Assembly: GCA_030490835.1 (NCBI GenBank)
Contig: CM059975.1
Coordinates: forward strand, 4,181,579-4,245,578
Origin: Annona cherimola
Lineage: Eukaryota > Streptophyta > Magnoliopsida > Magnoliales > Annonaceae
Length of the DNA: 64,000 nucleotides
Reading direction: 5' to 3'
Shown here: positions 44,952 through 57,760 of the stretch, piece by piece
Layout of the letters: each line of letters starts with the position of its first letter
How positions within the stretch are numbered: position 1 is the first letter of the stretch
The notes under the pieces: model-generated
Database searches by the model: none
Told to the model about the DNA's origin: nothing
What the model saw: only the letters and a program-made list of their open reading frames with translations
Made by a program: the position numbers and the translations under genes

Positions 44952-47900
44952 ATGGCAGTCTCTAATCCTCGTATCGCTCTCCGCTTCTTCCTCTGCCTCC
45001 TCTTCCTCTCAGGTAAGCGTAAAATATTGAAAATACAAACCACCAACAAAACCCCTAATATTTGACACTCTAACCCGGTCACTTTTCTCTCTATTCTCCG
45101 TATCAGCAGCAGCGAAAGCAAAGCTTGCACTTGCAGCCAGGGAGCTGAAGCAGCAAGACCGCGATGCCGCCCCCTTCGTCGGAGTCAACGTCGGAACGGA
45201 TACTTCCACCATCTTATCTCCATCGTCCATCGTTTCCCTCCTCCAGTTCCAGCAAATTTACCACGTTCGTCTCTACGACGCTGATCCCGACCTCCTCCGC
45301 GCCCTTGCCGGCACCAAGATCCGCGTCGTCATCGGCATCCCTAACAACCAAGTCCTCGCCATCGGCTCCTCTAACACCACCGCCGCCGCCTGGATCAACC
45401 GTAACGTCGTCGCGTTTTACCCCGGCACTCTCATCACCGCTATCGCCGTCGGAGACGAGATTCTCACCACCGTCCCTTCCTCCGCCCCGCTGCTCGTTCC
45501 AGCCATCGAATTCCTCTACGCCGCCCTCGTCACCGCCAATCTCCACACCCAAGTCAAGATCTCCACCCCGCACTCGGCATCCATCGTGCTCGACCCCTTT
45601 CCCCCTTCACAGGCCTTCTTCAATCAGTCTATGAATTCCGTCATCCAGCCGCTCCTTGCCTTTCTCTCCCGCACCGGATCGCCGTTGATGATGAATCTCT
45701 ACCCGTATTACGTCTTTATGCAGAACCGCGGCGTCGTCCCGCTTGACAACTCGCTCTTCAGACCACTGACGCCGTCGAAAGAGGAGGTGGATCCGAACAC
45801 CCTTCTTCACTACTCCAACGTCTTGGACGCGCTGATCGACGCGGTGTATTTCTCGATGAAGAACCTCAACGTGACCGACGTGCCGGTGCTGGTGACGGAG
45901 ACGGGGTGGCCGTCGAAAGGCGATGCGAAGGAACCGTACGCGACAGTGGACAACGCCGACACCTACAATTCCAACCTGATCAAGCACGTACTGATCGACC
46001 GGAGCGGGACGCCACTGCATCCGGAAATAACGTCGAGCGTGTTCATCTACGAGCTGTTCAACGAGGACCTGCGGCCGGGGCCGGCGTCGGAGGCGAATTG
46101 GGGGCTGTTTTACGGGAACTCGACGCCGGTTTACCTGCTGCACGTTTCGGGGATCGGGACGTTCCTGGCGAACGATACGACGAACCGGACGTTCTGCGTG
46201 GCGATGGAGGAGGTGGATTCGAGGACGCTGCAGGCGGCGCTAGATTGGGCGTGCGGGCCGGGGAGGGCCAACTGCTCGGAGATACAGCCCGGGGAGAGCT
46301 GCTACACGCCCAACAACGTGATGAGCCACGCCTCGTTTGCATTCGACAGCTATTACCAAAAGGAAGGGAAGACGGCCGGCTCCTGCGACTTCAAGGGCGT
46401 CGCCATCGTCACCACCACCGACCCAAGTAAGTGCTGCCATTCCACTTCGCATTTCTTACTGTTTCATGTGTGGCCCACTAGTGATTCGGCTCATTACAGT
46501 ATGATCAGAACTGTCCATTAGTCAGACGGGCACGGGATTGATTGATGAATGTATGAAAATGGCCCCCGCGCGGCGCGTCTTGTTCACCGAGGAGGACACT
46601 GCCGACTGCTTATAGTGGGCTCCACAATGGAAACGGCTGGAGCCGCATAGCAGTGAACAGATGATCCTAGCCGTTCGCGTCATGAATTCATAGATTGTCG
46701 CGAACGGGAATTTGGCCCGCCATGCCAGCAGTATGTGAAGCTTTTAGACCGCCAAGTGTGTGGTGGATCCCGGATGAACGTTGTTGTGTTGCCTTGTATT
46801 CTTGAGAGATTGGTTCCTTGGGAGTAGAATGCAAGTATGCAACTGCGGGTAACTGACTGAAAGAGGGCAGTTGTTACTTCTTTAATCGAAGGGTTGGGCA
46901 GATAAGCCTTCCCCAGTTGCCATTATGTGTGTATTGAATGACAAAATTACCAATATTGGTTTTGTTGACTTTATATTTAGCACTGCTACCTATTTTCGGT
47001 AAACAAGTACAAATGTGCTATAATAGTTATTTTAAAAATTATTACTTTTATCATTAGCTTTAGCTTTTTATGCTGCTGATGGCAGTGTCATGCATATTTA
47101 TCAATAGAGTTTAGATAATTGTATCTATGTCGATTTAAAGCTACTGTAAATATGCTACGCCTGTAACAAGTTTCAACTTCTTATACATCTTAGATATTTT
47201 TGTAAATTATAATATTTTTGATAAATCTAAGCTTGTTATGTTCATTAATGTGAATTTAGTTAATATACCAAAATTACTTTATTAGATATTTCGATGGGGT
47301 ATAATCAATTTTCAAACAATTTTAAAAATTTGTTTGGGCTCATGGAGTTCGTATTAACAAAAATAATTGATGCCTTAGACTTTCTAAAAAGTATCATCAT
47401 TTACAAAAACTAAGAGGTTTAAACTTGTCACAAGCATACCTATTTAAAATATCCGTGGGACATATATACCACAGGTTTCAAATGATTATTATAATTTGCG
47501 AAAAAACCACAGGTATGTGCACAAAAATGACTTTTGGTGGGTGGAACATGGAACCAGTGTCGGTGTAGCAGCTTTTGTTTGGTTCTAGCAGTTTGGAATA
47601 TGTAGACTCTGGGCTGATATTTCCTCTTTTTTTTTTTTGCAGGTCACGGGAACTGTATCTTTCCTGGAAGGTGAGTAAGCCAACGGTTGTTCTCGTGTTT
47701 CTCGAACGTTGAGTTCGCTCGTGTGAATTTACCATGCCCCTCCACATAATGGATGATTTGACCCGTGCACGAAAGGGCAGGCATCCCGTGGGTCCAACGC
47801 ACTCATCGAGCTTTCCCTGGTGAAAATCATGGCACAAAAGAAACCTGCTTTCGTTTGGAAATGATGCAAATTTTGTACAGTGACGCCAACGATCATGGCA

Positions 47901-48578
47901 TGGCGGTTTTGGGCATCTCAAGCTATCAAAATGGCATTATGGTGTATTGGATTCGCTGCCACCACCCGATTATCAAGGGCAGCCTGCAGCTGTCTGGGCT
48001 CCACCTCCCACCACCGCTGCCTCCGGCCCAACTGTCCTACGAAATTGAGTGGTGCCCCCAAGAAAACCCGTTTGTTTGTCGGTCGGTTATTTATGCACTG
48101 TTGCTGGCCTCGTGCCTGACAGTGGGGCGCCGATGAAAGCCCGTTTGTTTGACGTGCTTGACCTATTTGAAATAATGGGAAGTCCGTCTAACCATCCGGG
48201 CATCACTCTGCAAACTTCTTCAAAGCTGAGCGATCCTAGCCTGTTTTCTGTGCCTTTTCCACGTGATTATCGATCATTGGCTGTTTCGACTCTACAATTT
48301 TATTATTATTATTTTTTACGTTTCGAGTCTACAAATTGGGTGGCTAGTATTGTCCTACTTTATAGAGAATTTCGTGACAACTACTCAATTCGTTTATTCA
48401 TTTATATATGTTTTTTCTTCGCAGTAAGAGGGCCGGGAACATTACAAAAGCAACCAGCAATATAACAGACACCAACAGCGGTGAAAGATGGAGATGGAAA
48501 GGGAGTGGTGGGGGCGGGAATCGCTGGCTTATCCTGTTCGTACTTTTTGCGGCGACTTGCATAATTTGGACAGGCTGA
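44952..48578 (+). CDS. Glucan endo-1,3-beta-glucosidase, GH17 + X8, GPI type
   Basis: Hydrolyses beta-1,3-glucan (callose) at the cell surface. Exons: 44952-45012, 45107-46426, 47643-47670, 48425-48578; total 1563 nt (520 aa), phases consistent. A signal peptide covers about the first 25 residues (ALRFFLCLLFLSAAAKA). The GH17 barrel runs from FVGVNVGTD to about residue 375, with the proton donor E138 in VGDE and the nucleophile E285 in TETGWPSKGD. The Cys-rich X8/CBM43 domain (about 382-467) starts at TFCVAMEE and is completed across the 28-nt third exon (CIFPG). The tail is Ser/Thr/Asn-rich with NIT glycosylation sites, and ends in a hydrophobic stretch (WLILFVLFAATCIIWTG) fitting a GPI-attachment signal. 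Closest in memory to Arabidopsis At1g11820. Third codon positions of exon 2 are strongly C/G-rich, unlike ADT or GLX1. Confidence 0.92.
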
Positions 48579-51385
48579 AGGGTGCGGACTGCGGAGGGGA
48601 GAAGAAACGAAAGCCTGAGCTGCCCATTTCATTGATTCTTTTCATATTTAATTGATTTTTTGAACGGGCGTAGGAAGGTTTTGCCTTCACCCATGTGCAA
48701 CTGTGAATTTGCCCTATTCGTGGAGCACACTTCGGATGGTTCATAATTTTGTGGGAGGGGGGACCCAGTTTAGGAAAATGGATTCCAGGGGAGGACCCCA
48801 TCACAGAAAAAAGGGCAAGATGAGTTAATCGAGGAAGCATGGAATGCGAAAGGAAGTTTTGTAAGGATACAATGTGGAGGCAGATGCTGATGCGTGCCGA
48901 GTCCGTGTCTCTACCGTCAAGCCAAGAGGCCAAGTCTGCCTTCAAATTTCTTCTCTCTTCTTGCTTTTTTTTTTTTTTTTTTTTTTTTTAATGATTTCCT
49001 TCTCATTTTTTATTAAAAATTGAGCAAGCCTAGCTTTACTATTGATTGGTTTAGTAACGCTCCCTCTCAACAGCATTTGTCATTGTATTTGGAGCTTGAG
49101 GATATTTCTCAAGGTCTATTATGTATTAGGCCAAGATTATCTGCACGAATCCTATAAAAGAATGGAATCTTATCGATTTGCATTAAATGAAATAAATTCA
49201 GAAGTAAATAAATTATTATTACGTCAACTCAATAAAGAACGTCAATAAATAAATTTATACACGGTTTATAAGTCTACAGATGGATGATACAAAATAAATT
49301 ATTTGCGTGGGACTTATTACATCGTCTCAATAATAGAATGTATTAGATAAATAAATTTAGACTCATGTTCTGTAATTCGGACTTTATCGCATGCTCCTGG
49401 GCGCATATACTTATGTTTTTTTAATTTTTTTTTGTAAAACTGTTAATATAAGTGTATTTAACATATGTATAAATTTTTACCATTTTTGGAGTAAATTATC
49501 TAAAATGCCACTGATTTTCAAAAATAAAAAATAAATATCTAAAATACTCCAAAAATGATAAAAAATTATACACATGCGATAAAGATCCCTATAATTCTAC
49601 AGATGAATGCGCTGACAACCTACCCAATACAGTATCTGTGGCACCAGCCTACGTACACGTATGTAAAAAATGAAAAAAAATGAAAAAAAGAAAAACTCGG
49701 CCTACGTACGCTCAGCAGGTATAAAACCTCGCGCATTTTATATACCTGTTCTGGGTGCCAAGCTTTCAGTTCAGTCACTATCATCATTTCCATCATAGGG
49801 GAGCCGTGTAAATAGATCAGGGTTAATAAGATTACTAACATTTTTTTTTTCTACAATATCTTACAATCCTTACCATTGATGGTTAACCTGATCCTTTTAA
49901 CTAAATCAGAACGTTCAAAAACATAAAAATAGTTAATTAGATCATCCAAATCGGACTCTTTATCTTGACGAAGATGGACGGCACCTAACATGCCACATGG
50001 CACGCCGGTGTCTTCCACATTGTCCTCCTAGGTGGGCTGAATGTTGGGCCACTGCCACCACCTCCTAGGCAAGGCCCACTTACTTTTTGGGTTGCGCTTT
50101 CTGGATTGTCCTGGCCCACCCATCCAGCTCTGTCAAACGCTGTCCCTAGTCACCACTCCTATGCTGCCGTCGCATCTGTCGCCATTAGCGACTCTGTTGG
50201 GTTAGCTCAATCTGCTAGCCCATAAGGTCATCCCTGGCCCTGCTAAGCCTGCGCGACCTTGCCCTAGCATGTAAGGGGGAGTAATGATAAGGGGTGTTTG
50301 AAATTTTTTCCATCGAGGCTGTTATGCAAGAATGCTATCCAGAGAGAGGTTTCATGAAAAATTCCTTTAAATCACCACAAAGGAATGCCGAATAACTGCC
50401 GTTTTCGCGAAACAGGGTTGCCGAGTGGTATCACAGGGGTGTGCGTGAGTGTGAGGTCTGGGTTCGGAAGTTATTGCTTCCATGCATATTTATGCACACA
50501 ATCAAGTCATCTCTAATTGCTTCGCATAAATGGGGAAAAATATATCCTCTCGCATCATTATCATACCCATCGACTTTTCTCCCGTATCATCTGATGGTCC
50601 CCATTAAATTCTAGGCATGCATATATCAAATAATCGTTCATGATTCAATAGCAAGCAGCCAACAGAACGGATAAAATATCATCTACGGACTTCTATTCTG
50701 CCCCCCGAAAAAATTCTCTACTAAACTCTGTCGCCGAACCAAAAAGGGGTAATCCAGCTCAAATTGGCCGCAGCCTCCTTCAATTTTCATTTCAGCAACA
50801 GTAGTAGCCATTACTCTCATTTCTTCTCTTTTCCCTTTCCTTCTTCCCTTTACGGCTTGAAAAGCCAATCTCCTCCTGTTCAATCTACGATTCCGTAAAA
50901 TTTGAAAAAATTATTTCAACTTCTGCTGCTAATCGAAACCCTGACTTCCAACCATCCTAGCTATATGTGTTTCCAAGTCAATAGGCCATAATAAAATTTT
51001 GGGTCCATCTTCCAGATGGTAAACGTTTCCGCGATTGTATATAATTCTCTGAGAAAAAAGTATATATTCTTTTCCTATGTCAGTTATACTTTTTGTACGG
51101 GAGCTTTTCAGTTCAATGGCAGAGACTTGGAGGTGGGAAAAGAAATAGAAATTCATAACCTTGGCACTTGGCCATCATCATAGCGGCTCAGGAACTTGTA
51201 TAAACCCCTTGTTTTTAGTTAATGTGTAAAATAAATTGGGGAAGATTTACGTAAATTATGACAGGACTGGCTGCCTGATTTTAAAGTGTAAAATCAAATT
51301 CCCAATCGATCACCGTTTCCTACGTAGTTTTACAGTCTAAACTGGTATGGTGTTGCCTCGCGCACTGAAACAGAGCATAGACAAG
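48579..51385. other. Spacer between glucanase and GDSL 1
   Basis: 48579 to about 48900 probably includes the glucanase 3' UTR. A 23-base T run lies near 48967-48989. 49388-49610 is a foldback MITE remnant. 50414-50540 has weak tRNA-SINE signals (GTTGCCGAGTGGTATC and GGGTTCGGAAG). A minus-strand 66-codon ORF at 50683-50883 has no recognised domain. Confidence 0.4.
49388..49610. mobile_element. Foldback MITE, right end lost
   Basis: Starts GCATGCTCCTGGGCGCATAT like the left arm of the copy at 40363, then TAATATAAGTGTATTTAACA, and folds back on TTTTTGGAG/CTCCAAAAA. The right terminal motif is missing. Confidence 0.55.
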
Positions 51386-54300
51386 TCAGAGAGCGGCCAA
51401 CTGCTTTATGTTGATGGGGTATGTGTAAGGCTGGGAACCGTCAAAAGCTTTGTCGGTCATCTTTCGGGAAGCCGCCTCTGTTGGATGGTAAAAGTCCCAA
51501 AACACATGGTTTTCCCTGTTGGAGCAGTACTGGGAAATGGGGATGCATGCAACCTTGGCATTGAGATTTCCCAGCCCACAGCATGCAGCTTTCACTTCAG
51601 TAAATCCTGTTACCAAAAAAAAAAAAAAGCCAAGTAGGCCCACCAATCAGCCGAGGTCTATAAAAAATATATATATATTGAGGTCACCAGCATAGCTTGC
51701 AGGAATATGCAAGATTGGGAAGAATAAGAAGAATGCATACCATTTGCAGCTGGTTTCTCAATCAAGTCCTGAAGAGCCATGTAAGTGTTGAAGAAGGAAT
51801 ATGAGAAGTCCTTATGCTCTGCTTTCATGCCCTCTAATATTCCTTTAGCCCCTTCATTGTATTTAACAGACCAGTAATTCGTTTCCTCGTTGCAGGCACC
51901 TGTTTTGTTCTGATTCCTCTGGGATGGGCAGCATCCGATCGCCCCTGTCCCCACGAAAACCATCTTTCGAGCTTCCAGATTGTATATCCTCTGACATTGA
52001 AACAATAGCCACAAATCAATCATCACTAAATGATTCTTTAAAAAAAAAAAAAAAAACAGTTACGGGTATATGAAAAGATCATTTATATTTCCCAGATTGA
52101 TAGTGATTTTACCCTCAATTGGCCTCTTAATGTGGAAAGCAAGAGGTCTAAAAACTGTTGAGGAGTGTACTTAGACTTTTCCTTGGATCCGTCCTTGAAG
52201 TAGCCGAGCAAGTCATTGCTGCCAATGACAACCGTAAAAATGGATTTGGAGAGGTATTTTTGCGTTTCATCGGCTCCCATCTGCTGCACTAGGCTTGCAT
52301 ATACTGCCGAATAGTACTCTACTTGCTTGTTTAGTGTGAGGGATTGGCTCTGAACAATTCAGATGGTTTAGAAGCATGGGAGCAAAGCAGAGGCATCATC
52401 ACATATAAACTTTGAAGCTTTGAGAAGAGATGGTACTCACAAGGACTTGATCGCTGCCATCCAAGACTCCTGCTCCTCCCGAAGCGAAGTTGACACCGCC
52501 AACAAATGCATTGGCATTGCTTCCGTTTTTGGCTCTGGTAAGTGAAAGATAAGGAGGGGGAGAGGAAAGCCCCATCTTCTCCGCTGCATCATTAACAAAT
52601 GCATTGTCCCCTCAGTTTTTCACTTATTATTATTACCTTCTTCTTCTTTTTTCCCTCCTTTTACTGACAATGAAATTTACTTTTGAAACTATTAATTTTG
52701 CGAAAACATCCAGCTTATGAACTTCCTATGCAGAAATAACCACTGTCAATAAAATTTTTGACTGGACTTTCTGGCAAGAGCAAAGACATATAACAGTACT
52801 CTCAGAACATGTCCAATCCAATCTTAATAAACAGTAGTTCGGGCGTTTCTGCAAATAGATTTCCTGACTAAGATATTTGCAAAATAAAAAATTGTAGATA
52901 GAAATTGTAAAATCAAATAGATTGGAGCAGGATGCAAATAGCCCTGAAAAAAAAATTATAGAAGAAATGAGCAGGCTTTACGAGGATGATACATCACATC
53001 AACGTTGAAAACTAGGATTTTTGGTTGAATGTTTGTTGGCGATGACTCTTGCACACTAAATGTCGCACTCGCACGTGCATGGACAACAGGCCAGAGATTC
53101 AAACGCTGGGACCCAGTTTTGCATGGAGCATACGGCGAGGACATGAATAAAATTACATCACTGATAGTCGTGGTCAGATGCAACGTGTAAAAGCCTCTAA
53201 TTGCTCTTTTTTAAACAAAACAAAATGGGTACACCCAAGTCACTGATATTTATTTTTCTTATATTCTTTCCCATTCGGGGACCGCCTAAGTCTCTAATTA
53301 ATTAGGATAATCTTTTCAATATTTATTCTTTACATAAGTTGTGCGGAGTTTAATGAATGGATCAGATCTAACTAAAATTCAATTGTGGTATGAAATATGC
53401 GCTGAGATTTCAGTGCAAACATTTGTGTTGAATTTGAGTGCATGGAAGAGATCATGTCTGATATCAGTCAAGAGACAGGACAGGACTCGTGGCCACTTTT
53501 CTAAGGGCCTGAAAGCTACCCAGCAGACCAGGCCCACCAAACAAGAAGTTGAACTTGATCGGGTCCTGCACAGTCAAAAACCTACAATTCATTTCTTAGA
53601 AGAAAGTTTCATGCATGTTTCCAACCGGTTGTACCATACGTTCGGTGTGTGAATTACCTAACTATTTTATTTTTATATTCTAATTTTTTTTTTTTTTTAA
53701 CACAGTTAACCTATCAATTTTTTCTTTATTTTCAAGTTGCACTTGTTTTCTATTCAAACACTGCCAAATGACCCAAAAGCCATCCCGCGCAGTTCTACTA
53801 GCTTGGTTGGACGTCAAGGGCCAACAGCACCTACAGTTCTGTACAAGGTTGTCCGTGTTGGATTCCGCTATGCTTGCGGTCCAAACAAGTAGATTAAGGT
53901 GCGTTTGTTTGGAGCCCAATTCAGTGCACCGGGTGCATTCAGCCTCAATGCACCCGGGTGCACTGCACCTATTTTTTTTATTTTTTTTTGAAACTTTTTT
54001 TATACAATGGTTAATCTAGATTTATTTAACATATGTATCAATTTTTACTATTTTTGGAGACTTTTAGATATTTTTTTTAGATTTTTAAAAATCAGTGGCA
54101 TTTTCGGTAATTTAAAATTACGAAAAATGCCACTGATTTTAAAAAATCTAAAAAAAATATCTAAAAATTTCCAAAAATAGTAAAAATTGATACATATGTT
54201 AAATAAAACTATATTAACAGCTTCATGAAAAAAATTTCAAAAAAAAATAAAATTCCCGTTTGTTTAACCCTAAAGGTTTTTATTCTTTAATTTTTTATTT

Positions 54301-54987
54301 TTTTAAATTATCTTACTTCTAAATTATTTACATACAACTAACTTATCTATTTTAATTTTATTTTTTTTACTATCATCATTACTTATATTATATTATATTA
54401 TTTTTTCATTTCAAAAACTTTTATATTAAAAACTTTCATTCACAATTTTTATATTTCTCCAACACACCCTAAGATATTTTCTTTTCTTTTTTTTTTTTTC
54501 CCTCCAAATCCCGATCGACCAGTAATTTGTGGGGCCGAAAATGAGTGACTAGAAATGCAAATCTATTATTGTTTTGAAATAGCACGCGCCATCCTAAAGC
54601 GTGGAAAATTTGCAAAACTCTCACTGATGAAGAAAAGAGGCGGGCCATGCCATGCACGCGAAGGCAGGAACTAGAATTCGGAACTAGGTCAGTAATGGAG
54701 GGGTGGATGGATGGATAGATACCGAAGAAATCGGCAGCATTTTTGCCGTTGCTGAATCTTCCTGTGGCCTTGCGTCCGGGGAAGTCGACACCGTTGTGGG
54801 GGAAGTTAGCTTTCACGAGCGAGACCTGGAGATGGTTGTTGTTCCCAACATCCGCCAGGGAATCTCCGAAGATGTAGATGGCTGGAACCAGCTTTTGAGC
54901 TTTCGAAGAACCACCCAAGGAACACAAGATGAACAAGGAGAAGAAGACGAACAAGGAAGTGGGAGATTTTATTTTACAAGCCATCAT
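51386..54987 (-). CDS. GDSL esterase/lipase 1
   Basis: Secreted serine esterase of the plant GDSL family; natural substrate unknown (family members act on lipids, cutin precursors or acetylated glycans). Exons in reading order: 54987-54723, 52583-52441, 52349-52113, 51990-51741, 51606-51386; total 1116 nt (371 aa). A signal peptide spans about residues 1-30 ([19 protein letters not shown]). The four SGNH blocks are present: block [13 protein letters not shown] with Ser43, block [16 protein letters not shown] (Gly), block [14 protein letters not shown] (Asn), and block [10 protein letters not shown] (Asp and His). Conserved Cys occur in IGCCPSQR and KAACCGLG. Intron 1 is 2.1 kb and contains nested MITEs. 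The gene has the same exon plan as the GDSL gene 2.8 kb upstream on the same strand, so the two are tandem duplicates. Confidence 0.92.
53896..54471. mobile_element. Tourist-like MITE interrupted by foldback MITE
   Basis: GGTGCGTTTGTTTGGAGCCC at 53898 and the body from 54255 (CCGTTTGTTTAACCC, ACAACTAACTTATCTATTTT, to CAACACACCC) form a Tourist-like copy. Between them, 53921-54253, sits a foldback MITE whose arms meet at GGTAATTTAAAATTAC and whose left end is GTGCACCGGGTGCATTCAGC. The foldback has lost its right terminal motif. All lies in intron 1 of GDSL 1. Confidence 0.55.
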
Positions 54988-57760
54988 CTGCGAATTAGAA
55001 GAAGAGAAACGATCTGTTGCTTCTCTCTCTCTCCTCTCCTCCCCTCCCTTCTCTGTTTGTGGTGGGTGACTTTGAAGACAATCTACGGGGGTTTTAAGGA
55101 GGGAGGTGGTCTGGTTTGGAAGGCTTTCGTTGAGATAGACATCAGAGATCGCCTATGATAAGAGAGAGAGTGAGGCGTGTGGGGTCGGACGGAAAAGCAT
55201 GCATTAGACCCTTTTCACACTTGGAAATTATTAAATTAAAGATGGAGTCGCAGACACCTGACTCGAGATTCTTGGAGACTTTTTATTTTTTATTTTTTTA
55301 AGAAAATGGCTCACACCCACCAACGCCAACGAAATCTCGGGAATAATATATATACATTATACTCTGGTTAGATATGCAGCTATTCGTATCACAAGTGTTA
55401 TTCGTCAACATAGCAGATTTCTCTTCTTTTTTTTTATTCTCTAAATTATTATTCTCCATTTCGATTTTCAAAAAGAAGAAAAAGAAAAATAAAAAGTGGG
55501 GTCATGATCTTGATGCGCGCAGGTGGGCCGTGGGCATTGAATATTGCAATGAATTCAGACGGTGAAGCGTGTGGAGGAGACGTGATGGTTTGTGGCCGTA
55601 TCGGGCGGAAGGCGAGTTTGCCAGCTCGGGCACGGTCCAAGTCAACATCTCTTCGTTGGCGGGGTGGCGTCAGCTGTGGGAAAGCGAATCTAGGAATTTT
55701 CTTTGCCGTCATGATCGTGGCGCGCAAGTGCAACCCATTCCATTTCCACCTCTAGCTGAAAAGCCTGCCGTGCTACTCCACTTCTTTTCTCCATCTTTTT
55801 TATTATTATTATTTTTTTTTCAATTCACTAATCACTAGGCACCGTCCACGCTACTGGCTCTCCACCTTCCATGATCTCGCCTTTTATAAAATACAATAGA
55901 AAAATAAAAGGAAAAGAGGAAAAAAAAAAAAAAGTACTATACATGACGCTTGCACTGTAATCTATAATAACCAGTAAAGCCTAAACAAGCTAGAACCGGA
56001 CCTTCCATCATGTTAAATTGTATATTTAGGGTGTGTTTGTCTAGGGTAAAAAAGTGTCAACTAAAACTTTTCAATCTAAAATTTTTCACTCTCCATAATT
56101 ACTCTATTTTTTAATTATTTTTTCATATTTTTCTATACAAACTACCCTACTTTTCAATTATTTCTACACAACTACCCATACAACTAACCTATCTATTCTA
56201 ACTTTATTCTCTTTACTCCTCATCATTACTCCTATTATATCACATAATTTTCTATTGATTTGACAACTTCTACTCCAGAAACTTTTTATCAAAAGTTTTA
56301 CCTCCAACCAAACACACCCTTATAATGAGAACTACTTCTACATATGTGTGTACAAGCAAATATTATCTGACTGTTCTTGAACCATTTTATCCTATTTTAG
56401 TGATTAAATTAAAACTTAATTAGCTAATTTTTTAAAAGTTATTTGTTTTATCAGGATACTAAGAACCATTTCCATGACTTTTAGTTGGTTTTCTCTATTT
56501 GAAATACTAATAATGATATATAAAATATAAAAGTCACTTAAATCTATCTACAAGTTCATTGAAATATTTTAATAATCTATGAATAAAAGAAGAATCTTTT
56601 AAATGATATAGATGTTGTAACAATTTTAAAATAGTTATATAAATCAAACGATTGAACCATTGACATCGGTTCGAATCAGATACTAACATTGAGATCTTCA
56701 CATGTATCAGTGCGACACAATTATTTCTCATTTATAATATTAATGTTAATATTTTAACTATAGAATAAAAATTAAATTTTTACTAAAGCCTAAAATTTTA
56801 AGTAGGCTTTTAATAAATTTTAATGATTTCAAAGTTTATAAAATTGTATTAAAAATATAATGCCCATGAAATATTTAATAAAATTTTAATAGCATGTAAT
56901 TTTTTATACAACCATTAAAATATTAAATTAACTTATATGTAATTGGTTACGAATTGTGGTGTTCGTAAAATCTAAAGTAAAAAAAAAAAAGTGTTTGCGG
57001 ACAATGTTTGTAAAGTTTAAACTCGATGAAGATAATTTGCAAAGAATATTAGGATTAGGGCTACTATTAGAGTTAAACAAACCCGTTTAACTCCAATATG
57101 ACAAATCTAAACTCAATTTTGCTATTCGTATTCAATAAAAATATATACATGAAATCTAAATAATATTTTTTCACATCTATTATTTTATATTATTTATATT
57201 TTTTCCTCTGGCGTTTATCACGTTGAAATTATCGATGTATATCATTTATTTTATGATTATATTTATATTATTTACTTTTATATTTATTCTTTTCAAAGAG
57301 ATTTTCTTTTAAAATATATATAGCAATGTTTTTCATAAATTTTATTAATAATTTCATTTAAATGACTTACTAATATTCACGTGAAAATTTAAACTTGTCT
57401 CTTTTAACTTAAAAAAATTTAGTGTGAAAGCAAAGAAAACGGAACACTCCTATCCTAGCTAAGTAAGTTTGAGAAATGCTCATCACACTTCCACAAAATT
57501 AATTGAAATTTGTTTGCGGAATTCCATCTACCAAGAACTGTATCAGCTGAAAATGCTGTTAAATGCCACGTGTATATATTTCGGTCCATGTGTTCTTCCA
57601 ATTCAATCTTCAAATATTCCGGATCTGCTGAAAAACTGCTGATCTTTCTCTCCTTAATAAATTTATATATAATAACATACCACGTACTGAAATCACGTTT
57701 CCAAGATCATAGATATGCATATAGACGGAGAGGGCACATATTTAGAAATTAATGAGCAAC
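54988..57760. other. GDSL 1 promoter and spacer
   Basis: Up to about 55160 is probably leader and promoter of GDSL 1 (CT-rich on the minus strand). 55500-55750 is GC-richer with overlapping ORFs on both strands but no recognised domain. A Tourist-like MITE lies at 56029-56319. The rest is AT-rich. Confidence 0.4.
56029..56319. mobile_element. Best-preserved Tourist-like MITE
   Basis: 291 bp with inverted ends GGGTGTGTTTG and CAAACACACCC, flanked on both sides by TTA (56026-56028 and 56320-56322). Internal motifs are in full family order. Useful as a reference copy for the others. Confidence 0.82.

Noticed and set aside
45164..45634. 156-codon plus-strand ORF in the glucanase exon, and the opposite-strand ORF at 45607-46143
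   Set aside because: Both are shadows of the GC-rich glucanase exon. Their Ser/Pro- and Arg-rich composition follows from reading its codons in the wrong frame, while the GH17 frame is conserved.
51347..51637. 96-codon plus-strand ORF
   Set aside because: It is the antisense of the last GDSL 1 exon; the minus-strand frame carries the conserved DxxH block.
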